DNA from: an uncultured Chthonomonas sp. | Lineage (GTDB): Bacteria > Armatimonadota > Chthonomonadetes > Chthonomonadales > Chthonomonadaceae | Direction of reading: 5' to 3' | Assembly (NCBI GenBank): GCA_903919615.1 | Contig: CAIXIX010000367.1 | Location: 1-45,374 of the forward strand | Length of the DNA: 45,374 nucleotides | Shown: positions 1 through 7,821 of the stretch, piece after piece | Numbering within the stretch: position 1 is the stretch's first letter | How the letters are laid out: each line of letters begins with the position of its first letter | The notes under the pieces: model-generated | Database searches by the model: none | What the model was told of the DNA's origin: nothing | Seen by the model: only the letters and a program-made list of their open reading frames with translations | Program-made: the position numbers and the translations under genes

Positions 1-2
1 CC

Positions 3-941
3 CCTGATGGACTTGGGGCTTCGTCAGCATCCGGAATCAATATCAACGGTGATGTCCTCGTAACCTCTTACAGCCAGAAAGCGGATCACCGGTTGCGAAG
101 TTATGTCTGGCGCAATGGAGCATTTACCAGGATCGAATATCCTGGCGTGGGCTACATGAAGGCTAACGGAATAAACGACAAAGGGCGGATAGTAGGAATG
201 GCAATATTGAATTCGAAAGAACAACGTCCCTTTATATGGCAAAACGGCAAAGTACAGTTTTTGCCAACTCTTGGAACAGCGCGGCGCGGGACACTTTACC
301 TGAATGAAGCGCGAAGCATAAACAATTTTGGACAGGTCGCAGGTTCAGTGTTTGCTGGTGATCACGTCCACCTGGCAATATGGGATGACCACGGAAAACT
401 GACCGACGTTGGTGCCACTCTGAAGATCGGCGACAGCATGGCGCTTGGAACAAATGGAAAGGGTGAGGCCGTTGGTTATCTCATGTCTGGTGCTGACGAC
501 CGGCCGATTTTCTACTCGCACCGCGGAGGGTGCGACCTCATCAGACCAATGGGCAATGACAAGGGCGACGCCTTTAGCATCAATGACAAGTCGGAGATTG
601 TAGGAACAAGCGAGAGCACCGATTTCACGTCCTTTCCATACCTGTTGCATGACGGTGTGACTACGCGTCTTGAAACACCACGTGGTATGCAAGCTTCTGC
701 TTCAGCAATCAATAACAGCTCTCAAATAGTTGGCTATGGGCTCGAATTAAACTCATCTCGTGCGCTCACCTGGATGAGCGGTAAGGTCGCCGACCTGAAT
801 TCCCTGATCCCAAAAGGCTCTGGATGGATACTAAGCAAAGCAACCGCTATAAACGACCGTGGTCAGATCGCCGGAGATGGCGAGCTTTTTGGCAAACCGT
901 GTGCGTTCCTCCTGACACCGACAGCGCCAAATCGCCGCTAA
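3..941 (+). CDS. HAF-repeat extracellular protein (5' end outside window)
   Basis: The reading frame is open from the first bases of the window, so the start lies upstream and only the C-terminal ~312 residues are present. At least five repeats of the form I-N-(D/N)-x-G/S-x-I/V-V/A-G are visible (INDKGRIVGMA, INNFGQVAGS, INDKSEIVGTS, INNSSQIVGYG, INDRGQIAGDG), each preceded by W-x-x-G or H-x-G strands. That is the signature of HAF repeats, which occur in predicted extracellular beta-propeller-like proteins of unknown ligand. No C-terminal anchor or PEP-CTERM tail is visible; it ends ...FLLTPTAPNRR. The gene ends 30 bp before the first plausible start of the Rhs cassette and is probably independent of it. 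The family assignment is good; the biological role is unknown. Confidence 0.75.
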   Translation, partial: PDGLGASSASGININGDVLVTSYSQKADHRLRSYVWRNGAFTRIEYPGVGYMKANGINDKGRIVGMAILNSKEQRPFIWQNGKVQFLPTLGTARRGTLYLNEARSINNFGQVAGSVFAGDHVHLAIWDDHGKLTDVGATLKIGDSMALGTNGKGEAVGYLMSGADDRPIFYSHRGGCDLIRPMGNDKGDAFSINDKSEIVGTSESTDFTSFPYLLHDGVTTRLETPRGMQASASAINNSSQIVGYGLELNSSRALTWMSGKVADLNSLIPKGSGWILSKATAINDRGQIAGDGELFGKPCAFLLTPTAPNRR

Positions 942-970
942 GGGAAACAGGGATCAGGAACGAGAATATA

Positions 971-1978
971 TTGAGCCTCTGTATTTGGAGAAGGCGCGGC
1001 CGGCCGAAACAAGACAATGCGGGTATTGGGCGTTTGGTCTTTGGTGTCAAAGAGCTGAAGATAGAGCAAGCAAGGTACATATCGATTCCAACAACAAACT
1101 ACTACACGGTGAACGGAGAGATCATTGGCGAGCGCACTGCGGGCAGTCCACGTGTCGACTATCTGACCGATGCCTTGGGCTCCGTCACAGCCACGGTGAA
1201 CCAGAGCGGTCAGGTCGTTAACACCTATCGGTACAAACCTTATGGGGAACTGCTTGCGAAAACCGGAGGAGGGCCGGACCCGGCGTTTGGCTGGGTTGGC
1301 ACGAAGGGCTACAGGCCGACGAAGCAGAACTTTAGCGATTTTTATGTGCGGGCGAGACATTATGATTCCTCAACAGGTAGGTGGCCCAATGTGGATCCGA
1401 TCGGATTTTACGTTGGTGAGCCGTTTGCGAGGGTTCAGCCGTACGGATACGCATTCAGCTGCCCTAACACTCGTATCGACCCTTCTGGCCTGGCGCCGCC
1501 GCCATATCCACTCAACGGTGCACCGAATAGGCCCAACGAAGGCTTTGGTCCAGGCCCCCGCGTACCCGATCCAGGATCCAGCCGGCAGCCTAATCCCGGA
1601 ACAGAAGCTGAGTGCAATTTACCTGTGGGAACACCCGGTTGCACTGCGCAGAGCTTTGTAGATAATAACGTGTGTAAGGAGCCGCCTAAGACGGAATGGC
1701 CGTATATGGGCATGATAACTGGTCCCGTTATCATTTCTAACTACGAGGTGACATGTTGCAAGAGTTTTGCCAAACGCGGACGGGCTCACATCGTTGTATG
1801 CACGATAACTACCTACAAGTGTACCGTTTCGTCTGCAGTTATCGATTCACCTTCCACACCGACATACACGACCTCAGTCTTGCGAGGTTGTTACGCCACG
1901 GAAGTGCCGTGCGGTCAGATTAGCTACGGCCCCTATCCTCCAAACGGCGCTCCAAACAAGGGGCATGAGGGATTTTGA
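971..1978 (+). CDS. Rhs-core cassette 1 (orphan Rhs C-terminal core with Pro/Gly/Cys-rich tail)
   Basis: The conserved core begins at 1085 (IPTTNYYTVNGEIIGERTAG) and runs through LTDALGSVTATV, NTYRYKPYGE, YVRARHYD and RWPNVDPIG to the cleavage-type motif DPSGL at about 1480-1494. The other cassettes have ATG where this copy has ATT, so its start is uncertain. The frame is open back to an ATG at 824, but that would overlap the HAF gene by 118 bp. I chose TTG at 971, which follows AGGA and avoids the overlap. The tail (~160 residues) is rich in Pro, Gly and Cys and contains the motif YPxNGAPN...EGF near both its beginning and its end. It matches no toxin domain I recognise. In Rhs proteins the core forms part of a beta-barrel shell, and DPxGL marks autocleavage that frees the C-terminal effector. 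An ankyrin gene follows 9 bp later. Confidence 0.7.
   Translation: MSLCIWRRRGRPKQDNAGIGRLVFGVKELKIEQARYISIPTTNYYTVNGEIIGERTAGSPRVDYLTDALGSVTATVNQSGQVVNTYRYKPYGELLAKTGGGPDPAFGWVGTKGYRPTKQNFSDFYVRARHYDSSTGRWPNVDPIGFYVGEPFARVQPYGYAFSCPNTRIDPSGLAPPPYPLNGAPNRPNEGFGPGPRVPDPGSSRQPNPGTEAECNLPVGTPGCTAQSFVDNNVCKEPPKTEWPYMGMITGPVIISNYEVTCCKSFAKRGRAHIVVCTITTYKCTVSSAVIDSPSTPTYTTSVLRGCYATEVPCGQISYGPYPPNGAPNKGHEGF
1085..1494 (+). repeat. Rhs core repeat, copy 1 of 4
   Basis: The core coding sequence, from the TNYYTVNGEI region to the DPSGL codons. The other copies are at about 2500-2895, 4611-5007 and 7427-7821. All are in direct orientation. Differences between copies are mostly at third codon positions, so the protein has been conserved while the DNA diverged. 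Such repeats are substrates for homologous exchange of tails. Confidence 0.85.
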
Positions 1979-1987
1979 GGTGACGAT

Positions 1988-2476
1988 ATGCAGCGGAAAT
2001 CTGATTGCATCGATGCGAGCAATGCTGCCTTGCGTGGCCGCAGCGGTCGCTTAGGACCTAGATGGTCTTCTAATCGCCGTGTTTATACAGCAATGATAGC
2101 CGGCATTGCTGTGGTTGCAATCGTCGTTTATCGTGCTCATGTACGTGCGGAGGCTGGAACCGATCTGTGCCGGTCCGTTAGGGCGGACGACTTGCAAGGG
2201 GTGATCCGCGCGCTGCACGCTGGCGCGGACCCGAATGTTCGCGAACACGTCAGTTACAAGCAAGACCTGTCGTTAGCATTGATGCGCACGCAACGACAAC
2301 GGGCGATAGATGTTGCAGCAGGGCTGGATAATTTGCCAGTCGTGGAAGCGCTATTACGATCCGGTGCGGATCCAACAGACGGCACCCTGAAACATAGCCT
2401 CGCCCTCTATCACGCGCATCGAAACCACGACGAGCAAATGGTTAAACTGCTTCTGTCCTACGGCGCTAAGCCGTGA
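1988..2476 (+). CDS. Membrane-anchored ankyrin-repeat protein (candidate immunity partner of cassette 1)
   Basis: This 162-residue protein starts at an ATG preceded by GAGGTGA. An N-terminal basic stretch is followed by one transmembrane segment at about residues 33-50 (YTAMIAGIAVVAIVVYRAHV). Ankyrin repeats follow, with typical turns such as LHAGADPNV, LLRSGADPT and LLLSYGAKP. The topology is probably a short cytosolic N-terminus with the repeats outside the cytoplasm, but this depends only on the charge pattern. It lies 9 bp after the Rhs cassette and 23 bp before the next one, so it is inserted between cassettes. Ankyrin proteins are a known class of immunity proteins beside polymorphic toxins. 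That role here is inferred from position and from a similar protein after cassette 3. Confidence 0.7.
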   Translation: MQRKSDCIDASNAALRGRSGRLGPRWSSNRRVYTAMIAGIAVVAIVVYRAHVRAEAGTDLCRSVRADDLQGVIRALHAGADPNVREHVSYKQDLSLALMRTQRQRAIDVAAGLDNLPVVEALLRSGADPTDGTLKHSLALYHAHRNHDEQMVKLLLSYGAKP

Positions 2477-2499
2477 CTAACTGGTAAGGGAACCCGGCG

Positions 2500-2895
2500 A
2501 TGCCAGTAACAAATTACTACACAGTAAACGGGGAAATCATTGGCGAGCGAACCGCGGGAAGTCCACGTGTCGATTACCTGACTGATGCCTTAGGCTCCGT
2601 CACGGCGACCGTTAACTAAAGCGCGCAGGTCGTCAATACGTACCGCTACAAACCGCACGGGGCGCTGCTTGCGAAAACCGGAACCGGACCAGATCCAGCC
2701 TTCGGCTGGGTTGGCACCTGCGGATACCGCCCGACGAAGCAGAATTACAGCAATTTTTATGTGCGGGCGAGACATTATGATTCCTCAACAGGAAGATGGC
2801 CGAATGTCGATCCAATTGGGTTAGACGGCGGCAGCACTAATGTGTACCGCTACGTTAACGCGAATCCTATTAACGAAATCGACCCATCAGGGTTA
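2500..2895 (+). repeat. Rhs core repeat, copy 2 of 4 (with stop codon)
   Basis: Direct repeat of the Rhs core. It differs by a TAA at 2617-2619 where the other copies have CAG. Confidence 0.85.
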
Positions 2896-3441
2896 CAAGG
2901 CGGCTCTGCTCCTCGTACCGTGGCATACCCGGTAGTCGAACCGATGTGTCCGAAGCCATCGTTCACTTTCAACCCTAGATGGTGGAACAGGCCAACTGTT
3001 TGTAACAACAACAACTGCTATTCATACGCGTGCAACATGGTCGTAGGACATCCTCCGTCTTGGCCGGACCCCCGTTATTACAAGCCCCAGCCGGGCGGCT
3101 GGGTATTTGACCCCGGCACCGGCTTAATAAGCCCGAGCGTAAATCTTTGTAGCTGCTCCTCAGTAATGGGCGGTGTTGCGCGCGATAAGCGTAGAAACGG
3201 GTTAAATCCCAGGCCAAAAGGCACCAAATGTCCGAAAGGCACGTACGCAGTAATACTCATGGTGGGCACCCACTTCGCATTCGGTTGTGACTACCATTTC
3301 ATGAGGCAGGATAACAATGGCAGCTGGTCTGGTAAATGCGGCAACAATCAAGTTGGCCCTCGGTTCCCGGATCCCGTAAAGGTGGGAAACAACATTGGAT
3401 ATGAAAAGACTTGCGGTTATTACTGCCATAGCGTTAAGTAG
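2500..3441 (+). pseudogene. Rhs-core cassette 2, interrupted by an in-frame stop; papain/NlpC-like Cys-rich tail
   Basis: The cassette starts with the same ATG-PVTNYYTVNGEII sequence as cassettes 3 and 4. The codon for Gln in the invariant TATVNQS stretch is TAA (2617-2619), so translation should stop after 39 residues. The frame is otherwise intact to 3441. The rest of the core follows (AQVVNTYRYKPHG, YVRARHYD, RWPNVDPIG, DPSGL). The tail then has an N-rich CNNNNCYSYACN segment and a later GCDYHFMRQDNNGSWS segment. A Cys near an N-C-Y motif followed by DYHxxRQDxxGxWS recalls small papain-like secreted proteins. The peptidase reading is my inference from motif memory. The last 41 bases overlap the next gene. 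Expression of the full protein would need readthrough, recoding or internal initiation, for example at GTG 2761. Confidence 0.65.
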
Positions 3442-4012
3442 CAATTCGATGGCGATCGGACGTGCAGCACCCGTGGATACGAACCACGCGGCTCTACCCT
3501 CGCAGTTCGAGTCTGGGTTGCCAATCCTATTGGGAACGAGCGCGGAAACGAATCGAGTGGTTGAAATGCCTGCCCGAAAACACGCTGTTGCTGCTGAACA
3601 GAATCGTATCGACAAGGGTATTATCGAGCAAATTGCGGACGCGCTCAACCGCAGTGGCAGCGCAATGCCGCATGCCGGAGCCATCAAGACGATTGCACGA
3701 ATGAAGCTTGAAGGGCAAAAGACCGTCTGCCTAGTTTGCGATAGCGCTTCCGGCGGTCCGAATGAGTCTGTCATCGTGTTCTTGTACCGTGCCGATCTTG
3801 CGAAATGGAAGCTCGCCTGCTTCCGGCAGAGCGACGGCGGGGCTCATGGATTCCATTTCGCTGTTAAGTCCCACAAACTGCTCGTCCTAACGCGTATCGC
3901 CCAATTTAGGTCCGGGCAATTTACCGGGCATTTCGATGACGTTGTTGCGGCTGCGCTGACGATCGGCGATCTGAAAAATGGTACGCACCAGGGTGACGCG
4001 CGGAGGCCTTAA
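3401..4012 (+). CDS. Secreted protein overlapping cassette 2 (candidate immunity/accessory protein)
   Basis: I place the start at ATG 3401, inside the tail of cassette 2 and 41 bp before its stop. It gives a 203-residue protein with a clean signal peptide (MKRLAVITAIALSSNSMA, cleavage near AIGRAA). No lipobox Cys is present. The mature part has a helical segment around residues 45-90 and a stretch with C-L-V-C-D followed by a beta-rich half ending in GQFTGHFDDVVAAALTIGD. I recognise no family. The overlap implies translational coupling to the cassette-2 reading frame, as toxin and immunity genes often show. An exported immunity protein would fit a toxin acting in the periplasm or on the envelope. 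Function is unproven. Confidence 0.6.
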   Translation: MKRLAVITAIALSSNSMAIGRAAPVDTNHAALPSQFESGLPILLGTSAETNRVVEMPARKHAVAAEQNRIDKGIIEQIADALNRSGSAMPHAGAIKTIARMKLEGQKTVCLVCDSASGGPNESVIVFLYRADLAKWKLACFRQSDGGAHGFHFAVKSHKLLVLTRIAQFRSGQFTGHFDDVVAAALTIGDLKNGTHQGDARRP

Positions 4013-4276
4013 AAGGGCCGTGACGAACCTGGCCTCCTTCTTACGCGCCCGCGGCGCTGGTGCGAAGTTCGAGGGACGGTGTCCGCTGGCCATCTTCTTG
4101 TGCCGTTTAAGGACGAAATACCAATTCGCATCCCTTGTGGGCGAAATGCGTTTCATCGTAATTCGCCAAGTGCCGACGAGTTTTCCTCGTAACGGCATTC
4201 GTACTGCCTTTCGACTGGACGTCCGTACCTTTTTCCCTTTTCGACACATTCGGTAAAATGAAATTGGAGGCACCAC

Positions 4277-4474
4277 ATGCAGTCAATTTCTATTCCGGCG
4301 CATCTCGATGGGAAATTCATCGCGTTGGATGAGCCATACCCCTTAGTGGAAGATGCGAAGCTTATGGCCACGGTCATTGCCGATGACGACGAAACATGGC
4401 GGAGGGCGTTCGCCAGTTTTTTAAACAAATGTACATGCGGCGTGGAAGCCGCCAGAACTGAAGATATGCCGTAG
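4277..4474 (+). CDS. Small antitoxin-like protein
   Basis: This 65-residue protein has a good ribosome site (TTGGAGG, seven bases before ATG). The N-terminus (IPAHLDGKFIALDEPYPLVEDAKLMATVIADDD) follows the pattern of small beta-rich proteins found beside PIN/VapC toxins: a 'DGKxxxLDEPxxL' strand pair, then a short helical tail (WRRAFASFLNKC). No toxin gene follows; cassette 3 begins 136 bp downstream. It is therefore a solitary antitoxin-like gene or a remnant of a lost pair. The family resemblance is moderate and no catalytic motif is expected. Confidence 0.55.
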   Translation: MQSISIPAHLDGKFIALDEPYPLVEDAKLMATVIADDDETWRRAFASFLNKCTCGVEAARTEDMP

Positions 4475-4610
4475 GGCTTGTTCGGCGTTTGACACCTCGA
4501 ACGGAAGATCAACCTGCGATTCACGAACCTCGTGCCGACAACGGCGTGTTTCTGAGATCGGCGCAGACTGCGCCGGGCTGCTGCGACACGAGCTAGCGAG
4601 GGACAAAAGG

Positions 4611-5007
4611 ATGCCAGTAACAAACTATTACACCGTGAACGGGGAGATCATTGGCGAGCGAACCGCAGGCAGTCCGCGTGTCGACTACCTCACCGACGCG
4701 CTTGGCTCCGTCACGGCGACCGTGAACCAGAGCGCACAGGTCGTCAACACGTACCGCTACAAACCGCACGGTGCGCTGCTTGCGAAGACCGGAACCGGGC
4801 CCGACCCGGCGTTTGGGTGGGTTGGCACTCAGGGTTACCGGCCAACGAAGCAGAATCTCAGCGATTTCTATGTGCGGGCGAGGCATTACGACGAGGTAAA
4901 TGGACGGTGGCCGAACGTGGATCCTATAGGGTTTGGCGGAGGCGACATCAATTTCTATGCGTATATTGGAAATAATCCAGCGAGCTGGCTCGATCTGAGC
5001 GGACTGG
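4611..5007 (+). repeat. Rhs core repeat, copy 3 of 4
   Basis: Direct repeat of the Rhs core, intact, with DLSGL in place of DPSGL at its end. Confidence 0.85.
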
Positions 5008-5519
5008 CTGCGTGCGGTGGCCAAGACAGTGGGGGAGGATCCAACGGTATTGATCCGACGTTGCGTTTGAGAGTCATTCCCGACCCTCAATCACCGGTAT
5101 CGCCCTTGCCCGGCGGTGGCTCGAGATATTGTTTTATTGTTGTCGATCAGTTTGGCAAGTCATACACAAACCCGAACGCTAGAGTGGTCGAGTGCATAAG
5201 ACGTAAACAGCATGGTAAGCCGAAGACAGGGCCAAATGGCAACTGCAATTGGGTCGACATGACCGGAGCAAATGACGGACACGCTACACTTCCTCGGTTT
5301 TGCGATCCTATGGCCGGCGCAACGAAAACCAAAGGCAAAGATACAAAAGGTAATGAGACCAATTACCAGTGTTACGCTGTTGAGATGCCGATACAACCTG
5401 GCCAGACCAAACCGGTTCGCATCGTGTTGGAGCCATGTCCGTTCGAAGTGGAATATGGCGGTGATGGCAGACCGCATCGAACATCCGGCACCAAAGGGCA
5501 CAAGGTCGACTGGGGCTAG
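4611..5519 (+). CDS. Rhs-core cassette 3 with Cys-containing tail
   Basis: This intact 302-residue protein starts at ATG in the sequence AAAAGG-ATG, with GAGGGA just upstream. The first ~130 residues are the shared Rhs core (LTDALGSVTATVNQS, NTYRYKPHGALL, FGWVGTQGYRPTKQN, YVRARHYD, RWPNVDPIG). The second motif reads DLSGL instead of DPSGL. The tail of ~165 residues begins with a Gly/Ser linker. It then has a beta-rich region with several Cys (SRYCFIVVD, VVECIRRKQHG, GNCNWVDM, PRFCDPM, NYQCYAVEM, LEPCPFEVEYG). Even spacing of Cys suggests disulphides and an extracytoplasmic location. There is no signal peptide, so export would need another route or recombination onto a full-length Rhs gene. 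I recognise no toxin family in the tail. Confidence 0.75.
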   Translation: MPVTNYYTVNGEIIGERTAGSPRVDYLTDALGSVTATVNQSAQVVNTYRYKPHGALLAKTGTGPDPAFGWVGTQGYRPTKQNLSDFYVRARHYDEVNGRWPNVDPIGFGGGDINFYAYIGNNPASWLDLSGLAACGGQDSGGGSNGIDPTLRLRVIPDPQSPVSPLPGGGSRYCFIVVDQFGKSYTNPNARVVECIRRKQHGKPKTGPNGNCNWVDMTGANDGHATLPRFCDPMAGATKTKGKDTKGNETNYQCYAVEMPIQPGQTKPVRIVLEPCPFEVEYGGDGRPHRTSGTKGHKVDWG

Positions 5520-5576
5520 GGTTCAGCGGCCGGCATACAAAGGCCCAAGACAGATTGTCAGGAGGAGTGCAAGATA

Positions 5577-6212
5577 ATGGCGCTACGCAAATCAGGCGGT
5601 CTCTTTTTGGTTGCGGCTTCAATAATGTGCGCGTTACCAGGCGGAGTCATTGGGTCGCAGGAACACAACCACACAGATGCTCCGCCGTCGGCTTTCCAGC
5701 CGTCGGAGAGGCCGAATCGCGCGATTCTCACCAGGGGACAGGTCTCACGGATTGAACGCGCGCAGCGAGACGTTGATCAGCTTAATCGTAAACTTCGTGA
5801 GGCGCGGCAACGCCTGCAGTCCATGCAGCTCACGGCGATGCGCGCTGCCGTACAGACCGCGAATCCGAATGTCACGGCTGCCGCCATTACTTTCATGTCG
5901 GGACCTAATGAGTTCTGTTTCGACGATGTTGTTGCCGGATATGAGATCGGTGACGTCGTGGTTTACGGTCGCGGCGGTGCAAACGGCGCGCTCGTAATCA
6001 CTGGGACGGGCAACGTATTTCAGGTAGACGCGGACGGAGTTGGTGCGCACACGACTGCCAGTGTCGACGAATTTGAGCCTCGATTAGGCGACAGAGTTTT
6101 CGTCGTCAGTAGGGCCGACTCGCCGTGCAGCTTGTCCAAATATTTCAAGCAGCGGTTGTTGATGTCGGCACGTATTGGGGTTCAGTTGTATAACCGGAAA
6201 TTCAAAACATGA
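5577..6212 (+). CDS. Secreted coiled-coil protein downstream of cassette 3
   Basis: This 211-residue protein has a strong ribosome site (CAGGAGGAG before ATG). Residues 1-27 form a signal peptide (FLVAASIMCALPGGVIGSQ). Residues ~50-90 form a predicted coiled coil (LTRGQVSRIERAQRDVDQLN and the following heptads). A beta-rich domain follows, with VVAGYEIGDVVVYGRGG and LGDRVFVVSRADSPCS. It lies 57 bp after cassette 3 and is followed by an ankyrin gene, so the three may form one transcription unit. I do not recognise the C-terminal domain. A role as a periplasmic partner of the cassette-3 protein is inferred only from position. Confidence 0.6.
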   Translation: MALRKSGGLFLVAASIMCALPGGVIGSQEHNHTDAPPSAFQPSERPNRAILTRGQVSRIERAQRDVDQLNRKLREARQRLQSMQLTAMRAAVQTANPNVTAAAITFMSGPNEFCFDDVVAGYEIGDVVVYGRGGANGALVITGTGNVFQVDADGVGAHTTASVDEFEPRLGDRVFVVSRADSPCSLSKYFKQRLLMSARIGVQLYNRKFKT

Positions 6213-6261
6213 TAAAACGGTCGCTGGCGATCTTACAACCGACGTACAGGATGGAACGGAC

Positions 6262-7356
6262 GTGTCAAAATCTCGGAAGTCGATTGTTCGCACCGTAGTC
6301 GCGATTTGCTGCCTCATACTGGCAGCCGAATGCATGCGGGCCTACCGCCGTAATGTTCAGGAATCCCTCGACTGGAATCTTGTACTTGCCATTAAGCTCA
6401 ACGACGAAGCCGCTGTTAGACGACTTCTGGTTCAAGGCGCTAATTCGAGGTGCAATTGGAGACTGTTGTCGGTCAACGGAATCTTTGCCTCGATGGAAGA
6501 GTCCAGATTGCCCTTGCCTCCTGCCGAGGCAAATAACGGGCGAACTGCCTTGTCGGCCATGCTTCACGGACGATCCCTGCCAAAGTATTTTCGAGAAGAG
6601 CACGAACCGGCGCTCATTGTAGCCCTAGACCCGTGCCTCGACATGCCGAGCGACGGCCGAATCCCTCCGACCCGGCCAGGCATTATTAGTACATTGATCG
6701 ACCATGGCGCCGACGTCAATACTCGCACTGAAAGTACGGCCTGGCCGAAGACGGCTTTGCAGGTTGCGATATTTTATGGCGAGATGCCAGCGGTAAAGCT
6801 GCTGCTTGACCGCGGTGCCAACGTTAACGGGCAGCTAGGTACCGACGATACGCCACTGCAGGTCGCCTCTCGATCGCATCAACCAGCAATCGCACAACTG
6901 TTACTGGATCGTGGCGGGGACTCACGTGTACGCTCGGACACAGGCGAATCGCTGTTAGAAATCGCTGCCGGGAGTTATGATGTCGAAGGGTCTCAAATTT
7001 TCATCAAGGCGGGGAACGATGTGAACGGCGTCGACAAGGCCAACCGGACGCCCCTTATGGCTGCCGCAAGGTGCGGTTCCCACGAAGTGGTTCAACTATT
7101 GATAGAATCAGGCGCAGATCCGACGCGCCTCGATCGAACCGGTAAGTGCGCACTCGCGTATAGTATCGATTACGGCAACTTTTCCGGCCTTCCACGTGGC
7201 GATGAGGAAGACTTCCGGCGAGCAGCTGCAATCCTCATGAGAAATTCCCCAGCCGTGTTGAGGCAGCCAGCCGCGCGCAAAGCGATCGTTGCGGCCGTGA
7301 GGGCTTGCCCAGACGCGAAATTGCGGAATATGGTCGAATCGGCGCTTCGTAAATAA
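6262..7356 (+). CDS. Membrane-anchored ankyrin-repeat protein (candidate immunity partner of cassette 3)
   Basis: The frame opens upstream at a TTG at 6175. The better start is GTG 6262, preceded by AGGA at suitable distance and avoiding overlap with the preceding gene, giving 364 residues. A transmembrane segment lies near the N-terminus (IVRTVVAICCLILAAECM, residues ~9-26). At least six ankyrin-like repeats follow, for example AVRRLLVQGANSR, LIDHGADVNTR, LLLDRGANVNG, LLLDRGGDSR, FIKAGNDVNG and LIESGADPTR. The layout (short basic N-terminus, one membrane helix, ankyrin repeats) matches the protein after cassette 1, which is much shorter. Two ankyrin proteins of the same design after two different cassettes suggest a shared accessory or immunity function, not chance neighbours. 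Confidence 0.72.
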   Translation: MSKSRKSIVRTVVAICCLILAAECMRAYRRNVQESLDWNLVLAIKLNDEAAVRRLLVQGANSRCNWRLLSVNGIFASMEESRLPLPPAEANNGRTALSAMLHGRSLPKYFREEHEPALIVALDPCLDMPSDGRIPPTRPGIISTLIDHGADVNTRTESTAWPKTALQVAIFYGEMPAVKLLLDRGANVNGQLGTDDTPLQVASRSHQPAIAQLLLDRGGDSRVRSDTGESLLEIAAGSYDVEGSQIFIKAGNDVNGVDKANRTPLMAAARCGSHEVVQLLIESGADPTRLDRTGKCALAYSIDYGNFSGLPRGDEEDFRRAAAILMRNSPAVLRQPAARKAIVAAVRACPDAKLRNMVESALRK

Positions 7357-7426
7357 GGGCGAGCTGGTTCAGAGAACGGGTCCGCTCCGTAACCGGTACT
7401 CGAGTTGAGCTCGGGGAGAACTTTCG

Positions 7427-7821
7427 ATGTCAGTAACAAACTACTACACCGTGAACGGAGAGATCTTTGGCGAGCGAACTGCGGGAAGTCCGCGTGTCGA
7501 TTACCTCACCGATGCTTTGAGCTCCGTCACGGCGACCGTGAACCAGAGCGCACTGGTGGTCAATACTTATCGTTACAAGCCGTTTGGCGCACTGCTTGCA
7601 AAGACGGGTACCGGACCCGACCCCGCATTTGGTTGGGTTGGCACCCAGGGCTACCGACCGACGAAGCAAAACTTCAGTGACTTTTATGTCCGGGCGAGGC
7701 ATTATGATTCAACAACCGGAAGATGGCCCAATGTGGATCCAATCGGGCGCTATGGCGGCCTGAACCTATTCCGGTATGTCGAGAACGCGTCTGTAGTGTT
7801 TACAGACCCGACGAGACTAGC
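7427..7821 (+). repeat. Rhs core repeat, copy 4 of 4
   Basis: Direct repeat of the Rhs core, intact, with DPTRL in place of DPSGL at its end. Confidence 0.85.

Noticed and set aside
3978-4256. 92-residue Arg-rich frame overlapping the exported partner gene
   Set aside because: Overlaps a better-supported gene, no ribosome site; looks like a shadow.
4593-5090. Long open frame on the minus strand across cassette 3 (and similar ones at 938-1360 and 7430-7702)
   Set aside because: They are the antisense of the conserved Rhs core. The same antisense frame recurs because the sense protein is repeated; there is no ribosome site or domain.
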